This document shows positions 1 to 8,401 of a DNA stretch of 38,399 bases, one piece after another. How positions within the stretch are numbered: the first letter of the stretch is position 1; each line of letters starts with the position of its first letter. The DNA is from Candidatus Pacearchaeota archaeon (GTDB lineage: Archaea > Nanobdellota > Nanobdellia > Pacearchaeales > GW2011-AR1): positions 100,695-139,093 of the forward strand of contig JAGVWT010000003.1 of NCBI GenBank assembly GCA_018304175.1, given 5' to 3'. The notes below the pieces were generated by a model that was not told the origin of the DNA, ran no database searches, and saw nothing but the letters and a program-made list of their open reading frames with translations. The translations under genes and the position numbers were made by a program.

Positions 1-250
1 TTATATCTCCTTTTCTTACATTATATCCTCCGTCGCCTAAGGTAACTTTCCCAGAGCCTGAAACAACTAATGCCAATGCGTTTGATTTTTTGTGTATATG
101 TCCCGGTATTTCAGCTCCTTTTTCAACAGGGACTAAATCAACTTCTACGGAATTCTCAATATTACTTCCATTAGCTATTTTCCAGTATCTTATTCCTTTA
201 GGAGCATTATGAATAACATAATCCCCTATATTTTTTACAAATGCTTTCAT
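1..250 (-). CDS. cupin-like small beta-barrel protein (partial, runs off left edge)
   Basis: Reverse strand reads MKAFVKNIGDYVIHNAPKGIRYWKIANGSNIENSVEVDLVPVEKGAEIPGHIHKKSNALALVVSGSGKVTLGDGGYNVRKGDI...; the PGHIHKK...VVSGSGKVTLG pattern is cupin-like. Confidence 0.7.
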   Translation of the reverse strand, partial: MKAFVKNIGDYVIHNAPKGIRYWKIANGSNIENSVEVDLVPVEKGAEIPGHIHKKSNALALVVSGSGKVTLGDGGYNVRKGDI

Positions 251-284
251 GAAGGTATTTTCATCTGTATATTTATAAACTTTA

Positions 285-815
285 TCAAACCAACCCTTTT
301 ATTAGATAGCCTACAACATAAGCTAACACAGCTGCGATTCCGCCGATAGAGATTGTTTGGATTGATGTTTTTATTTTATGTTTCCCAGTGACTTCTCCCC
401 TGAAAAAACCGACGATCCCTAAAGCTATTATTGTTAACAATATAGAGTAAACAAACTGATTTTCTATGATGTAATCAGAATCCGTCATGGCTCCAAGAAC
501 GTAAGATAGCAGTGGTATAATTCCTATAATAAAAAATGAGAAAAAAGTTACAGTAGCTGTTTTTTTTGGGTTTGCCCTTATTCCACGGAATTTTTTTCCA
601 AACTCGTTTCGAGATTTTGTTGATAAATAATTTGATGTGGCCATTGAAAATCCGTCGGCAATAAGATTTGCAAAGCCTATTATGAGAATTATTGAATTAC
701 TCAGTGCCGCTCCTGTAACTCCTGCAACAACGGCAAATGTAGTTACAGCGCCGTCTGTTCCTCCATAGACAAATTCGGGGAGATATTTTTTTTCGGTGTA
801 CTCTTCGTGATTCAT
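285..815 (-). CDS. VIT1/CCC1 family membrane transporter
   Basis: FVYGGTDGAVTTFAVVAGVTGAALSNSIILIIGFANLIADGFSMATSNYLS is the typical VIT1/CCC1 N-terminus; several TM segments. Confidence 0.85.
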   Translation of the reverse strand: MNHEEYTEKKYLPEFVYGGTDGAVTTFAVVAGVTGAALSNSIILIIGFANLIADGFSMATSNYLSTKSRNEFGKKFRGIRANPKKTATVTFFSFFIIGIIPLLSYVLGAMTDSDYIIENQFVYSILLTIIALGIVGFFRGEVTGKHKIKTSIQTISIGGIAAVLAYVVGYLIKGLV

Positions 816-855
816 TGAAAAAGAAAAATGAGAATCTATTTAAATTTATTCGAAA

Positions 856-1137
856 TTAATATTCGCAAAGAGGATTTGTGTCAAGAAGTTTTATTGGCTC
901 ACCTTTTAAAGCATTTTCAAGAGCAGAAGTATATCTTATATAACCTTGTATATTAAATTTATCTGTATCACGGATACACCTTTTCCTATATTTCTCTGAA
1001 ATAATAAATCTTAATTCATCTTCATGCAAGGTTGCTAATTCTAAAAGTTCATGGTTATGATTTTTATCCCTTAATTTTTTATAAGCACTAGCCATCATTT
1101 CAAGTTGTGATATTGTGTCGCTTCCTATATCTCCCAT
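856..1137 (-). CDS. hypothetical protein
   Basis: Intact 93-aa ORF between flanking genes; no family recognised. Confidence 0.55.
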   Translation of the reverse strand: MGDIGSDTISQLEMMASAYKKLRDKNHNHELLELATLHEDELRFIISEKYRKRCIRDTDKFNIQGYIRYTSALENALKGEPIKLLDTNPLCEY

Positions 1138-1197
1138 AACAAAATACCAAAGAGCTCATTTAAATAAATTTATATATAAAAATAGGCAGTTCAAAAT

Positions 1198-1869
1198 ATG
1201 AAACTTGGAGTTTTATTTTCAGGCGGAAAGGATTCAACCCTTGCTACTTGGTTAGCGAAGAAAAATGGGTATAAGATAGAATGCTTAATTTCAATCATCT
1301 CAGAAAACAAAGAAAGCTATATGTTTCATACGCCGTCAATCTCCAAGACAAAAATTCAGGCTATGGCAATGGGAATTCCACTTGTTGTTATAAAAACAAA
1401 AGGCAAAAAAGAAACAGAGTTAAAAGATTTGAAAAAAGCAATTCTTATAGCAAAAAGAAAATATAAGATTCAAGGCATTGTAACGGGAGCTGTTGAGAGT
1501 GTTTATCAGGCTTCAAGAATCCAGAAAATCTGCAACGAATTTAATTTAGAGTGTTTTAATCCGTTGTGGCAAAAAAATCAGTTTGAACTTTTGGATGATT
1601 TGCTGAAAAATAAATTTGAAGTTGTTATAATGGGAGTTTTTGCATATCCTTTTGACAAAAGTTGGCTTGGAAGAAAAATTGATAGAAAATTCATTGAGGA
1701 AATGAAGATTTTGAATGAAAAATACAAAATCAATCCTGCTGGAGAAGGCGGAGAATTTGAAAGTTTTGTTCTCTACGTTCCTGAGTTATTTAAAAGAAAA
1801 TTGAAGGTAAAAAACTGGGAAGATTTTGGAGAAAAAAACTCATGGAGAGGGGAGGTTGAAGCGGAATGA
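1198..1869 (+). CDS. dph6: diphthine--ammonia ligase (Dph6-like PP-loop ATPase)
   Basis: N-terminal LFSGGKDST PP-loop and C-terminal NPAGEGGEFES motif; TATA-like tttatatata just upstream. Confidence 0.88.
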   Translation: MKLGVLFSGGKDSTLATWLAKKNGYKIECLISIISENKESYMFHTPSISKTKIQAMAMGIPLVVIKTKGKKETELKDLKKAILIAKRKYKIQGIVTGAVESVYQASRIQKICNEFNLECFNPLWQKNQFELLDDLLKNKFEVVIMGVFAYPFDKSWLGRKIDRKFIEEMKILNEKYKINPAGEGGEFESFVLYVPELFKRKLKVKNWEDFGEKNSWRGEVEAE

Positions 1870-2117
1870 AAAGTAATATCTTTGCGGAAATGGGATTTGG
1901 AAATGACAGCTTTTTTTCTACTGAATTTGAAAAAGGCAAAAACGAATATAGGATACAAAAATTAATAATACCAAAAAAAATAAATTCTTTTTATATTAGA
2001 ATATGGGTTTTTAAAAGAGTTTTTATTATTTCTACAAATCATGGACTAGAATTTAATAAGAAAAATAAAAATAAATTTAAATTTTTGTTCGGAATATCTG
2101 GAATAAACAAAAAATGA
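1866..2117 (+). CDS. hypothetical protein between dph6 and a GATase gene
   Basis: ATGA overlaps with both the upstream stop and the downstream start. Confidence 0.6.
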   Translation: MKSNIFAEMGFGNDSFFSTEFEKGKNEYRIQKLIIPKKINSFYIRIWVFKRVFIISTNHGLEFNKKNKNKFKFLFGISGINKK

Positions 2118-2611
2118 TTCTTCTCATAAACATCTGCAAAGAGAAACTGCATTTTTACGAATTTGTGAAGCCTGTCGAGGATATCTTATCAAAAAATAAA
2201 ATAGAATTTTCCACAAGACATTACAAAGATTTAACTAATCAAAACCCAACTAAAGCAGACAAATTTATAATTTGCGGAACTTCACTGAAAGACAACGATT
2301 TTTTGGAAAATATTGAAAAATTCAGCTGGATAAAAAATTGCAAAAAACCGGTTCTTGGAATTTGCGGTGGTTCGCATGTTATTGGTTTAATTTTTGGAGG
2401 AAAAATAAGAAGAAAAAAAGAAATAGGATTAAAGGAAATAAATATTGAAAAAGAATTTTTGGGAGTTAAAGGAAAAAAACAAGTTTATCATCTAAACCAA
2501 TTTAGAGTTTTGCCAGAAGTATGGAAACACAAAACAAAACCTATTTACGCAACGCTGTTTCATCCTGAAGTCAGAAACAAGGAAATTATTGAGGATTTTT
2601 GCAGGATTTAG
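2114..2611 (+). CDS. class I glutamine amidotransferase (GuaA-N-like, stand-alone)
   Basis: LGICGGSH nucleophile elbow with Cys and C-terminal LFHPEV His/Glu. Confidence 0.82.
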   Translation: MILLINICKEKLHFYEFVKPVEDILSKNKIEFSTRHYKDLTNQNPTKADKFIICGTSLKDNDFLENIEKFSWIKNCKKPVLGICGGSHVIGLIFGGKIRRKKEIGLKEINIEKEFLGVKGKKQVYHLNQFRVLPEVWKHKTKPIYATLFHPEVRNKEIIEDFCRI

Positions 2612-2916
2612 TTAAGTTTATTTTTTGGGATTCTTTCCATAATAATTATAGATAATCTTGATTTTCCTTTCTCAGATTCAACGTCTACATTAAAACATTC
2701 TCCATGGATTGTTCCAAGATTTTTGTATCCTACATATTTAAATCTTGCCTCAAAATTTTCTTCTACAATATCTCTTTCATTTTCTTCACAATGATTCATG
2801 TCTACAATATTAAGCATGATCATATCAACTATATTTCCCTTCAATTTGGGGTCAAAATCAGCATAACAATACTTGTATATTCTATCTTCATATTCAAATT
2901 CGTTGTAAAAAGACAT
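2608..2916 (-). CDS. hypothetical protein
   Basis: 102-aa acidic ORF, compact spacing with neighbours. Confidence 0.5.
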   Translation of the reverse strand: MSFYNEFEYEDRIYKYCYADFDPKLKGNIVDMIMLNIVDMNHCEENERDIVEENFEARFKYVGYKNLGTIHGECFNVDVESEKGKSRLSIIIMERIPKNKLN

Positions 2917-2940
2917 GAAAAAAATATCAAAGGGTTGTTT

Positions 2941-4050
2941 TTAAATCTTTAGAATAGATTCCTTACCAGTTTTCAAATCTTTGACTTTGAAAGTTTTTAA
3001 TTTAACTTCTTTTTTACCGACGAAAACTGCTTTTTGAATTTTGTACGAGTTTGCGTACTCAAGCGCTTTCGAAGGCTTACCATAATAAATAGTAACTGAA
3101 TTTTCCGAGTTCCTGAGTTCCTGCGCGAGTTTTATCGCTTCAGCGTTTTTACTTAGAGAAACAACAAGAATTTTCTCTTTTTTTGTTTTGATTTTTGCAA
3201 GCATACACAATCTTTCAACACCGAAAGAAATTCCTGTAGATTGAATATTGTTAATCAAATAACTTCCTCCTGCTATTGCTTGAGTTTCAAAAACACTTCC
3301 ATTGTAATAACTCAGTCCCCTAACCAAACTCGGTCGGAATTTAACATCAACACCATAACTTTTACATGATTTTTTCAGCTCCAATATTTCTGAATATGAT
3401 TTATATCTCTTGAAAAAAGATTCTGGTTTTTTTATTATGTCTAAAATTTTCTCAGCATTATATTTCTTCAAATTTTCCTTAATCTCTTTTTCCGGCAATT
3501 TGTCAAGCTTGTCTATTTCTCTTAATACTTCATTTACATCTTTTATGTTTTCCTTATTTAGTATTTCATTTAATAATCTTCTGTTATTTACATTAATTTT
3601 ATTTTTTATCCCTAGTTTTTTCATAATTTCAGAAGCCATGGCTAAAATTTCTCCTTCGTCTTTTATTGTTGAACCTATAATATCTGCGTCACACTGAGTA
3701 AATTCTCTGAATCTGTTTTCTGAAACAGGTTCGTCTCTGAATACAGAACCGATTTGGTATCTTCGGTAAGGGAGCTTTTTGTTTTTTGCAATTCTCTTTA
3801 ACTGAAATGTGAATTCGTATCTCAAAGCGAGTTTTCTTTTTCCCTTGTCGCTTAACTTGAAAATATCAGAAACAGCTTCATCCCTTTCATTTTCACCTTT
3901 GACAAATTCTTCGTACTCAATTATTGGTGTTTCAGCCGGTTCGAAGCCATATTTCTCAAAAGTTTCAACTAGGATTTTTTTTATTTCTGTTCTTTTTTCT
4001 GCTTCATCGCCCGTGTAATCGCTGAAGCCTTTTACTTTTTCGTTTTTCAT
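2941..4050 (-). CDS. hisS: histidyl-tRNA synthetase
   Basis: Class II motifs: FRDEPVSENRFREFTQCDADIIG and the HisRS-specific RGLSYYNGSVFE; C-terminal anticodon-binding domain. Confidence 0.92.
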   Translation of the reverse strand: MKNEKVKGFSDYTGDEAEKRTEIKKILVETFEKYGFEPAETPIIEYEEFVKGENERDEAVSDIFKLSDKGKRKLALRYEFTFQLKRIAKNKKLPYRRYQIGSVFRDEPVSENRFREFTQCDADIIGSTIKDEGEILAMASEIMKKLGIKNKINVNNRRLLNEILNKENIKDVNEVLREIDKLDKLPEKEIKENLKKYNAEKILDIIKKPESFFKRYKSYSEILELKKSCKSYGVDVKFRPSLVRGLSYYNGSVFETQAIAGGSYLINNIQSTGISFGVERLCMLAKIKTKKEKILVVSLSKNAEAIKLAQELRNSENSVTIYYGKPSKALEYANSYKIQKAVFVGKKEVKLKTFKVKDLKTGKESILKI

Positions 4051-4166
4051 TTTTTAAAAAGGGCGGAAACTAAAATTCTCGCGAATTTTGTAAACCACCT
4101 TTTGCCTCACAAAAGGGCGGAAGCTCCAACAAGTTGGGCAAACCTCCCTCTCCATTTCATTTCGAG

Positions 4167-4296
4167 GGCGGAAGGGGAGAATCGAACTCCCGTCTTACGG
4201 AATTCGCGAGCTCTCTCGGAATTGACAAATCAAATTTGCCTTTTTCGACCATCACTCACCACAACCGCATGTTCTAGCCACTGAACTACAACCGCC
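4167..4296 (-). tRNA. tRNA-His (GTG) with a ~57-nt intron after position 37
   Basis: Reverse strand: G-1, GCGGTTG TA GTTC..GAAC, anticodon stem TGCGG/CCGTA with TTGTGG+T loop, T arm GGGAG-TTCGATT-CTCCC, 3' CTTCCGC C. Intron about 4202-4258. Confidence 0.85.
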
Positions 4297-4318
4297 ATTA
4301 TTTAATTTAGTTAAGAAT

Positions 4319-4328
4319 ACTATAAAAA
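4319..4328 (+). promoter_or_regulatory. TATA-like promoter element upstream of the candidate RNA at 4350
   Basis: actataaaaa about 25-30 nt before the start of the 3-way-junction fold. Confidence 0.35.
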
Positions 4329-4349
4329 AGTTCTCGTAAGAATCTGAAT

Positions 4350-4416
4350 TGATGAAAGCACAGCTAGAAAAATTGTTTTCAGTGATGAACTAAACTCCAA
4401 GTTTTAGCTTTCATAA
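4350..4416 (+). ncRNA. candidate structured RNA (three-way junction)
   Basis: Outer stem ATGAAAGC(4352-4359)/GCTTTCAT(4407-4414) encloses hairpins CTaGAAAA-attg-TTTTCAG and CTAAACT-cca-AGtTTTAG. Confidence 0.4.
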
Positions 4417-4611
4417 AATACAATAAGAAAAGTTGTTTTTAAACCTTTTTATAGACCAACTTGGTTGTTTGGAAATTGTTTCGTTTCTTCTGTTTCGCTC
4501 AAATATTATCTTAATCTTTAACATAAAAAACCAAAGAAAATCTTGAGCGATAGTGGACGATTAAGGCGAGCACTTTAAGTTGGAGCGAGCGTGAACTGTA
4601 AAAATAAAAAA

Positions 4612-5091
4612 TTAAAGAAGAGCCGAACAAAGCTGCTCATTACCGGACGCATCTAGGAAGTAAACAACAGGTTCTGCTTTATCTGCATTCTTAATTCCTG
4701 TAGCTATTGCACTTACAGTCTTTGTTTCCAAAGGAGCAATGTTTCCAGGAGCATCATGTACATATGTCTTTGTTGCAGTTTCATTTGAGAACACAACTTT
4801 TACTCCTCCAATATTGTCTCCGCCAGCATTTCTTGTCAATGAAACTGTGCATACATCACTGCTTACTCCTGTGCAAGTGAGTTGAGCTACTTCAATGTTA
4901 ACATCAAGGCATTTTGCTCCGACGTTAATATTTTCTGTTCCTTCTCCAAGTATATCTCTTACAACAAACCAAATTAGAAGCGTTGCACTCATTACAATAA
5001 CTATCAATATAAGTGTGACAACTATTCCTGATAATCCTTTTTTCTCGCTGATATTTGGTAAGAAAGAATTAACTTGTGAGCCTCTTTTCAT
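4612..5091 (-). CDS. archaeal type IV pilin-like protein with class III signal peptide (start re-assigned to internal Met)
   Basis: SEKKGLSGIVVTLILIVIVMSATLLIWFVV followed by a secreted domain; the longer ORF (to 5175) would overlap the GluRS gene. Confidence 0.72.
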   Translation of the reverse strand: MKRGSQVNSFLPNISEKKGLSGIVVTLILIVIVMSATLLIWFVVRDILGEGTENINVGAKCLDVNIEVAQLTCTGVSSDVCTVSLTRNAGGDNIGGVKVVFSNETATKTYVHDAPGNIAPLETKTVSAIATGIKNADKAEPVVYFLDASGNEQLCSALL

Positions 5092-5128
5092 GCTGTATGA
5101 ATGCAAAATAGGTTTAAAAATATTACTA

Positions 5129-6340
5129 TTATTTATTGAAAGAATTAAGGAGTGTGAAAAATTCTTTTTTGTCAATTACTTTGTCAACTTCAGACAACCC
5201 AATACGTTCCGCGAATTTCCAAAATGCAGAAGGCCTGTATTTTTGTTTTTTAAGCGAAATCAGCGTCGGTAATTTTGGGTCGTCCCAACCTGAATAAATT
5301 CCCGACTCTATATCTCTCCTCATTTTTGTTGTGGAAAGTTCCATGTCTTTGAATTTTAATCTACCAATAAATGCATTCCAAGGAGATTTTTTCCCGAGAA
5401 CTTTGTAAATCATCTCTTGTTTTTTCGCGTTGTCAACGTGGTCCTTTCCCCTTATTGTATGTGTAACTTTTGTTTCAATATCATCAACTATGACAGCTAA
5501 ATTCATCAAAGGCCAGACTTTGAATTTATTTTTTTGTTTTGGGTGTTTTGTTAAATTTATTCTCGCAAGGGGAAAATCCCTCATTGCAGGATTAGGATGT
5601 CGCATATCAGATTTGAATCTTAACACAGCGTCGCCTTGCTTGAATCCGTTTTTAGATTTGTCCAGCATTTTTTTCCATTTTTCAAGATTTTCCTTAACGC
5701 TTAAGTTTCTGCACGGACAGTTTTTCATTGCTTCAACATATTTTTCAAATTCTTCCGGAGAGCAAGTGCAGATGTAAGTCGCTTTCTTTTTTATCAAGTT
5801 TTCTGCATATTTGTAATAAATTTTCATTCTATCTGATTGAATCATGATTTTTGACTTTTTGTCACAGAGCCATTTGGAATCATCTGAGATCATTTTGTAT
5901 GCTTTGGGATAAATGTTGTCGGGATTCGTGTCCTCTATTCTTATGTAAAGTTTTCCGCCGTATTTTTTTACATACAAATAAGACAAGCTAACTGCTATTG
6001 CATGACCTACATGTAATGGTCCTGATGCAGACGGAGCGAATCTCATAACAATTCCACTTTTGGGAACATTTGGCAAATCACTGAGTCCTTCTCGGCCCTT
6101 TCTTTCGCTCACGATTTTTTCTGATTTTTCAAACTCTTCTTTTTGTTGTTGAATTGAGAGAGAGTTAACTTCGGATACAATCTTTGAAATTGTTTTTATG
6201 TGATTTTTTAATTCTTCTTTTTTTAATCCTTCATGAAATAAAGACGAAATTACTGAACCTTGATTCGCCTTTCCGTTGTAAGCGAGTGCATTTTTCAGTG
6301 CGTAAGCTCTTGTGAGTTTTTCGAGGTTTTTTGGGTTCAT
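5129..6340 (-). CDS. gltX: glutamyl-tRNA synthetase, archaeal type, without an apparent anticodon-binding domain
   Basis: RFAPSASGPLHVGHA (HIGH region), RIEDTNP, CTCSPEEFEKY..CPCR, MELSTTKM (KMSKS-like), SGWDDPKLPTL; ends ~70 aa after KMSKS. Confidence 0.88.
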   Translation of the reverse strand: MNPKNLEKLTRAYALKNALAYNGKANQGSVISSLFHEGLKKEELKNHIKTISKIVSEVNSLSIQQQKEEFEKSEKIVSERKGREGLSDLPNVPKSGIVMRFAPSASGPLHVGHAIAVSLSYLYVKKYGGKLYIRIEDTNPDNIYPKAYKMISDDSKWLCDKKSKIMIQSDRMKIYYKYAENLIKKKATYICTCSPEEFEKYVEAMKNCPCRNLSVKENLEKWKKMLDKSKNGFKQGDAVLRFKSDMRHPNPAMRDFPLARINLTKHPKQKNKFKVWPLMNLAVIVDDIETKVTHTIRGKDHVDNAKKQEMIYKVLGKKSPWNAFIGRLKFKDMELSTTKMRRDIESGIYSGWDDPKLPTLISLKKQKYRPSAFWKFAERIGLSEVDKVIDKKEFFTLLNSFNK

Positions 6341-6369
6341 ACCTCAAAAAAGAAACCAATATTAATAAA

Positions 6370-6645
6370 TTATTCGAATTTGGTGCCGATGTTAAGTTTT
6401 CTTTCAATCAATTCAATTCTCTGTTGTAAATGGTAAATCTGATTTGAGAGTTCCTCGAGTTTTTCAGTCATGTCTGTTATTCTCTTAGCGAATTTTTTTC
6501 TTTTATCTTCACTACCAGGGATGTCAACCATATTTTCTTCTTTTTCCGTAGAAGTGTTTTCTTCGTGTAGATTTTCTTTTTCAGGATTATATTTTTTAGA
6601 CCAGTCGACAACTTTTTCTTTTCTGCCGAAATCAAAAAACCCCAT
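6370..6645 (-). CDS. hypothetical protein with C-terminal coiled coil
   Basis: MTEKLEELSNQIYHLQQRIELIERKL heptad pattern. Confidence 0.6.
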   Translation of the reverse strand: MGFFDFGRKEKVVDWSKKYNPEKENLHEENTSTEKEENMVDIPGSEDKRKKFAKRITDMTEKLEELSNQIYHLQQRIELIERKLNIGTKFE

Positions 6646-6841
6646 AATTAGTTAAGTAAAAATGTATATTTAAGAATTTCGCAATTTTGTTGCAATTGAT
6701 ATAAAACTCTCCCCAATCACTGAACTTTACCCACCCACCCTAAACGTTACTAAATAAAAATCCAAATAATAAAATTGCCAAAGTCAAAACACCCCTGCAA
6801 AATTAAAATAAATATATTCACTTAAAATTGTCCTCGTGAAG

Positions 6842-6883
6842 TTGCTTGCCCTTGCCATCGGCGTCAGGGGAGTTATCAAGCAA
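6842..6883 (+). repeat. nested inverted repeat / possible RNA hairpin
   Basis: TTGCTTG(6842-6848)...CAAGCAA(6877-6883) enclosing CCCT..AGGG and GCCatcGGC. Confidence 0.4.
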
Positions 6884-6931
6884 GACCTTTATTTCAATAA
6901 TATTTAAAAACTCTTTTTTATTAAATAATAC

Positions 6932-7858
6932 ATGAAAAGGTGGTTTGGAAAAGAGATGAAAATCCAATCTAATTTTAGCAATAGAGCTATGTATAGTTTT
7001 CTGTCGATTTTTATTTTAGTTTTAGTGAGTGCTATAATTTTTGCATATGGTACTTCAACGCCGAGTAGCTTTGGACATTCATTTTCAGAATTAGCTCCGC
7101 CAACTAATTGTGGCACTAACCAGGTTCCTCAATGGACAGGAAGCTCATGGGGTTGTACACCTGCAGGAGGTGGTGGAGTTATTGAAGGTGACACAATAAT
7201 TCTAGGTGATACTTACACTGTAATTAATATTTCTTCATCAAATTCAACAGGAGAAACAATTAACCTCGGAGATGAAAACACAGAAATCACTAACATTTAT
7301 GGCGATACAATTAATAATGGCGATGAAAACACAATTATCAACAATATTCTCGGGGATACTGTAAATATAGGTGGTGAAGACAGTATTGTAAATATTGATG
7401 GAGACATAATACGTCTTGGAGATGAGTTCACTATTTTAGATTTAGCAGGAGTCATAAATATTGTTAATGGAAAAGTTGGAATCAAGACGACAAACCCAAC
7501 TGAAGTTTTAGATGTTGTTGGAAATATAAAATTCTCAGGTTCGTTGATAGGAAATATTCCTGCAACTAGTATAACAGGAGAAATTCCTGCCGAAAATGTT
7601 GAATCAGGTATTGTAAGCTATGGGGAAGGAATTTATATTGCATGTTCAGGCGCGCAACAAAATAACTGTAAGAACTCTAATTACGCATACATTGCAGACC
7701 CAAATACTCCTTGCATAACTACATTAAACTATTTTAGATACCAAGGGGATGCTGCTTATGCTGACTGCAGATATGACCCAACTTATGGAGTTATGTGGAC
7801 AGAGGTATCAGAAGCAGGAGCTGTATGTGCTTATGTATGTTTTAATGGTGTTATTTGA
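6932..7858 (+). CDS. secreted/surface protein with internal solenoid-like repeats and a tail-fibre-like region
   Basis: N-terminal TM; tandem G-[DE]-T-[IV]-N-x-G-[DG]-E-[ND]-[TS] repeats; VGIKTTNPTEVLDVVGNIKFSG tail-fibre-like motif; Cys-rich C-terminus. Confidence 0.75.
   Translation: MKRWFGKEMKIQSNFSNRAMYSFLSIFILVLVSAIIFAYGTSTPSSFGHSFSELAPPTNCGTNQVPQWTGSSWGCTPAGGGGVIEGDTIILGDTYTVINISSSNSTGETINLGDENTEITNIYGDTINNGDENTIINNILGDTVNIGGEDSIVNIDGDIIRLGDEFTILDLAGVINIVNGKVGIKTTNPTEVLDVVGNIKFSGSLIGNIPATSITGEIPAENVESGIVSYGEGIYIACSGAQQNNCKNSNYAYIADPNTPCITTLNYFRYQGDAAYADCRYDPTYGVMWTEVSEAGAVCAYVCFNGVI
7250..7447 (+). repeat. in-frame tandem repeats of ~48-51 nt
   Basis: Units begin at about 7250, 7301, 7352 and 7400: GETINLGDENTEITNIY / GDTINNGDENTIINNIL / GDTVNIGGEDSIVNID / GDIIRLGDEFTILDL. 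Confidence 0.75.
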
Positions 7859-7913
7859 CTATAATATTTAAATATTTAAAGTAAATTAAATATTATTAAT
7901 TAATGAAGGGAAA

Positions 7914-8348
7914 ATGAAAAAATTATATATAATTATCTTAATAGGGGTATTTATTGTTGGTGCGTTTTTAATTGGAATGTTATTTTTTGATAACGGAGTA
8001 ACAACTACCCCCGGGAATTTTGACGACCGGGAAAGTGACTTCTTAATTGCAGGAACTTTGCTGGAAAAAAACACAGATAGTATTAGATTGCAAGCGACTT
8101 TAATAGCTGCTCCAAGCAATTCTGATACAAGCGTTTTTGTGCCGGGAGAAATAACTGTTTTAATCGACGAAAACACTATTTTTCAAAAACAGGAGCTTGC
8201 TTCACTTGACGAACAAACTGTCCTAACAGTCGTCTCCGCTTCATTTAGTGATTTAAATATTGGACAAGCGCTAACCATTAACACTCAAAGTGAACTGGGT
8301 GACGAAAAGGAAATCTTAGCACAGGTAATAACTATTAACATCGAATGA
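7914..8348 (+). CDS. membrane-anchored hypothetical protein
   Basis: N-terminal TM MKKLYIIILIGVFIVGAFLIGMLFF then an extracytoplasmic beta-rich domain. Confidence 0.6.
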   Translation: MKKLYIIILIGVFIVGAFLIGMLFFDNGVTTTPGNFDDRESDFLIAGTLLEKNTDSIRLQATLIAAPSNSDTSVFVPGEITVLIDENTIFQKQELASLDEQTVLTVVSASFSDLNIGQALTINTQSELGDEKEILAQVITINIE

Positions 8349-8401
8349 TTTTTATGAATAAAACCAAAAGATTTTATAAATAACAATTCTTTGTTTTATA
8401 G

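Noticed and set aside
3410-4018. Plus-strand ORFs opposite hisS
   Set aside because: Antisense shadows of a well-supported HisRS gene.
4102-4284. 60-aa plus-strand ORF
   Set aside because: Lies almost entirely over the tRNA-His gene and hisS leader; chance ORF.
4350-4390. Possible box C/D sRNA (two TGATGA boxes)
   Set aside because: CTGA occurs only upstream of the first box; no D or D' in the correct order on either strand.
5092-5175. N-terminal extension of the pilin ORF
   Set aside because: Would overlap gltX and precede the class III signal peptide; internal Met at 5091 is a better start.
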